64,000 nucleotides of DNA from Mycolicibacterium confluentis (GTDB lineage Bacteria > Actinomycetota > Actinomycetes > Mycobacteriales > Mycobacteriaceae): assembly GCF_010729895.1 (NCBI RefSeq), contig NZ_AP022612.1, positions 2,666,001 to 2,730,000 of the forward strand, read 5' to 3'. How positions within the stretch are numbered: position 1 is the first letter of the stretch; each line of letters opens with the position of its first letter. The notes under the pieces are model-generated. The model was not told the origin of the DNA. It searched no databases and was given only the letters and a program-made list of their open reading frames with translations. Shown here piece by piece: positions 63,296-64,000 of the stretch. The translations under genes and the position numbers were made by a program.

Positions 63296-64000
63296 TCAGG
63301 ACAGCAGCGTGGGCAGAGCCAGCACCGAGTCCACGGCCAGTGCGCAGAAAACTGCGGCCAGGTAGTTGTTGGACTGCAGGAACAGCCGCAGCGGTTTGAC
63401 GGGTACGCCGCGGCGCACACCCGCGTAGAGCTGATGGGCCATCACCAGGAACCACGCGCCGGCCAGCACCGCGACCGCGAGGTAGAGCCATCCCGCCGCG
63501 GGCGCCAGCGCCAGCGTGGTCAACACCGTGAGCCAGGTGTACACCAGGATGTGGGTGGTCACCTGCTTCTCGGTGGCCACCGACGGCAGCATCGGCACCC
63601 CGGCAGCCGCGTAGTCGTCCTTGTAACGCATGGCCAACGCCCAGGTGTGCGGCGGCGTCCAGAAGAAGATGATCAGGAACATCACCAGCGCGGGCCAGCC
63701 GATCGTGCCCGTGACGGCCGACCAGCCGATCATCACCGGCATGCATCCCGCCGCGCCACCCCACACCACGTTCTGCGAGGTGCGACGTTTGAGCAGCAGG
63801 GTGTAGACGAAGACGTAGAACGCGATGGTGGCGACGGCCAGCACACCCGAGAGCAGGTTGCTCGTCCACCACAGCCAGAAGAACGACGCCACGGACAGCA
63901 CCAGTCCGAACACCAGCGCGTGCCGCGTGGGCACGGTCTCGCGGGCCAGCGGGCGAAGCGCTGTGCGCTTCATCACCTTGTCGATGTCGGCGTCGGCGAC
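63296..64000 (-). CDS. ctaB: Protohaem IX farnesyltransferase CtaB, C-terminal part
   Basis: The frame is open to the last base of the window, so the N-terminal quarter or so of the enzyme lies outside. CtaB makes haem O from haem B and farnesyl diphosphate in the membrane. Visible are the prenyltransferase motif [17 protein letters not shown] at the window edge, the second aspartate-rich region in [17 protein letters not shown] and about seven helices. The gene lies beside ctaA, the next step in the pathway, separated by the ATP-grasp and qor genes. Confidence 0.93.
   Translation of the reverse strand, partial: VADADIDKVMKRTALRPLARETVPTRHALVFGLVLSVASFFWLWWTSNLLSGVLAVATIAFYVFVYTLLLKRRTSQNVVWGGAAGCMPVMIGWSAVTGTIGWPALVMFLIIFFWTPPHTWALAMRYKDDYAAAGVPMLPSVATEKQVTTHILVYTWLTVLTTLALAPAAGWLYLAVAVLAGAWFLVMAHQLYAGVRRGVPVKPLRLFLQSNNYLAAVFCALAVDSVLALPTLLS

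Overview
The window is a high-GC chromosome segment of a mycobacterium. The marker is the core gene order mutA-mutB-meaB, fabG1(mabA)-inhA-hemZ, moxR1-ripB-ripA, acn-acnR, echA12-trx-suf operon, mptB-ABC transporter, ctaA, qor, ctaB, which follows the M. tuberculosis Rv1451-Rv1497 region as I remember it. Several differences point to a rapid-growing or environmental species (Mycolicibacterium type) rather than the tuberculosis complex: sufB has no intein, nothing lies between mutB and meaB, there is no ctpD/PE_PGRS/fadE15 block between the suf genes and thioredoxin, and two accessory regions are present. No species is claimed.

Layout. 1-17431 is a cell-envelope lipid locus. On the plus strand are the end of an MmpL exporter, a GAP/Sap-type membrane protein and a secreted proline-rich protein. 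Facing them is a compact minus-strand run: an MAS/Pks5-type iterative polyketide synthase, a PapA acyltransferase, two paralogous acyltransferase-like proteins, an FAAL-type FadD, a LipL-like serine hydrolase and an unknown membrane protein. Its likely promoter region (17432-18336) is gene-free, AT-rich and carries several palindromes and repeats. 18337-23483 is the methylmalonyl-CoA mutase operon (mutA, mutB, meaB), which interconverts methylmalonyl-CoA and succinyl-CoA; methylmalonyl-CoA is also the expected extender of the synthase, so precursor supply and use sit side by side.

23654-36378 holds membrane and envelope housekeeping genes: a TVP38-type protein, DoxX-like, SPFH and NfeD proteins, ferrochelatase, InhA, MabA, a VWA/DUF58/MoxR module and the RipB/RipA peptidoglycan hydrolases. 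36465-49560 is iron and redox metabolism: aconitase with an AcnR-type operator and regulator, a small HTH protein, an ABC-F ATPase, EchA12, a thioredoxin and the complete sufRBDCSUT iron-sulfur assembly operon with a SufR-type operator. 49561-52942 is the MptB mannosyltransferase with an ABC exporter.

52943-60404 is a second accessory region inserted between the ABC exporter and ctaA. It contains an APC permease, an isochorismatase-family hydrolase, a LysR regulator, an HpsN-like histidinol-dehydrogenase homologue and an aspartase-like lyase. Two near-identical LysR boxes, one before the permease and one before the dehydrogenase, tie these genes into one candidate catabolic regulon. Next to it a PhlG-like hydrolase is divergent from a TetR gene across two copies of one operator. 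60454-64000 is ctaA, an ATP-grasp protein, a quinone oxidoreductase and the C-terminal part of ctaB. Functions are assigned from motifs and remembered family sequences; nothing was computed or searched.
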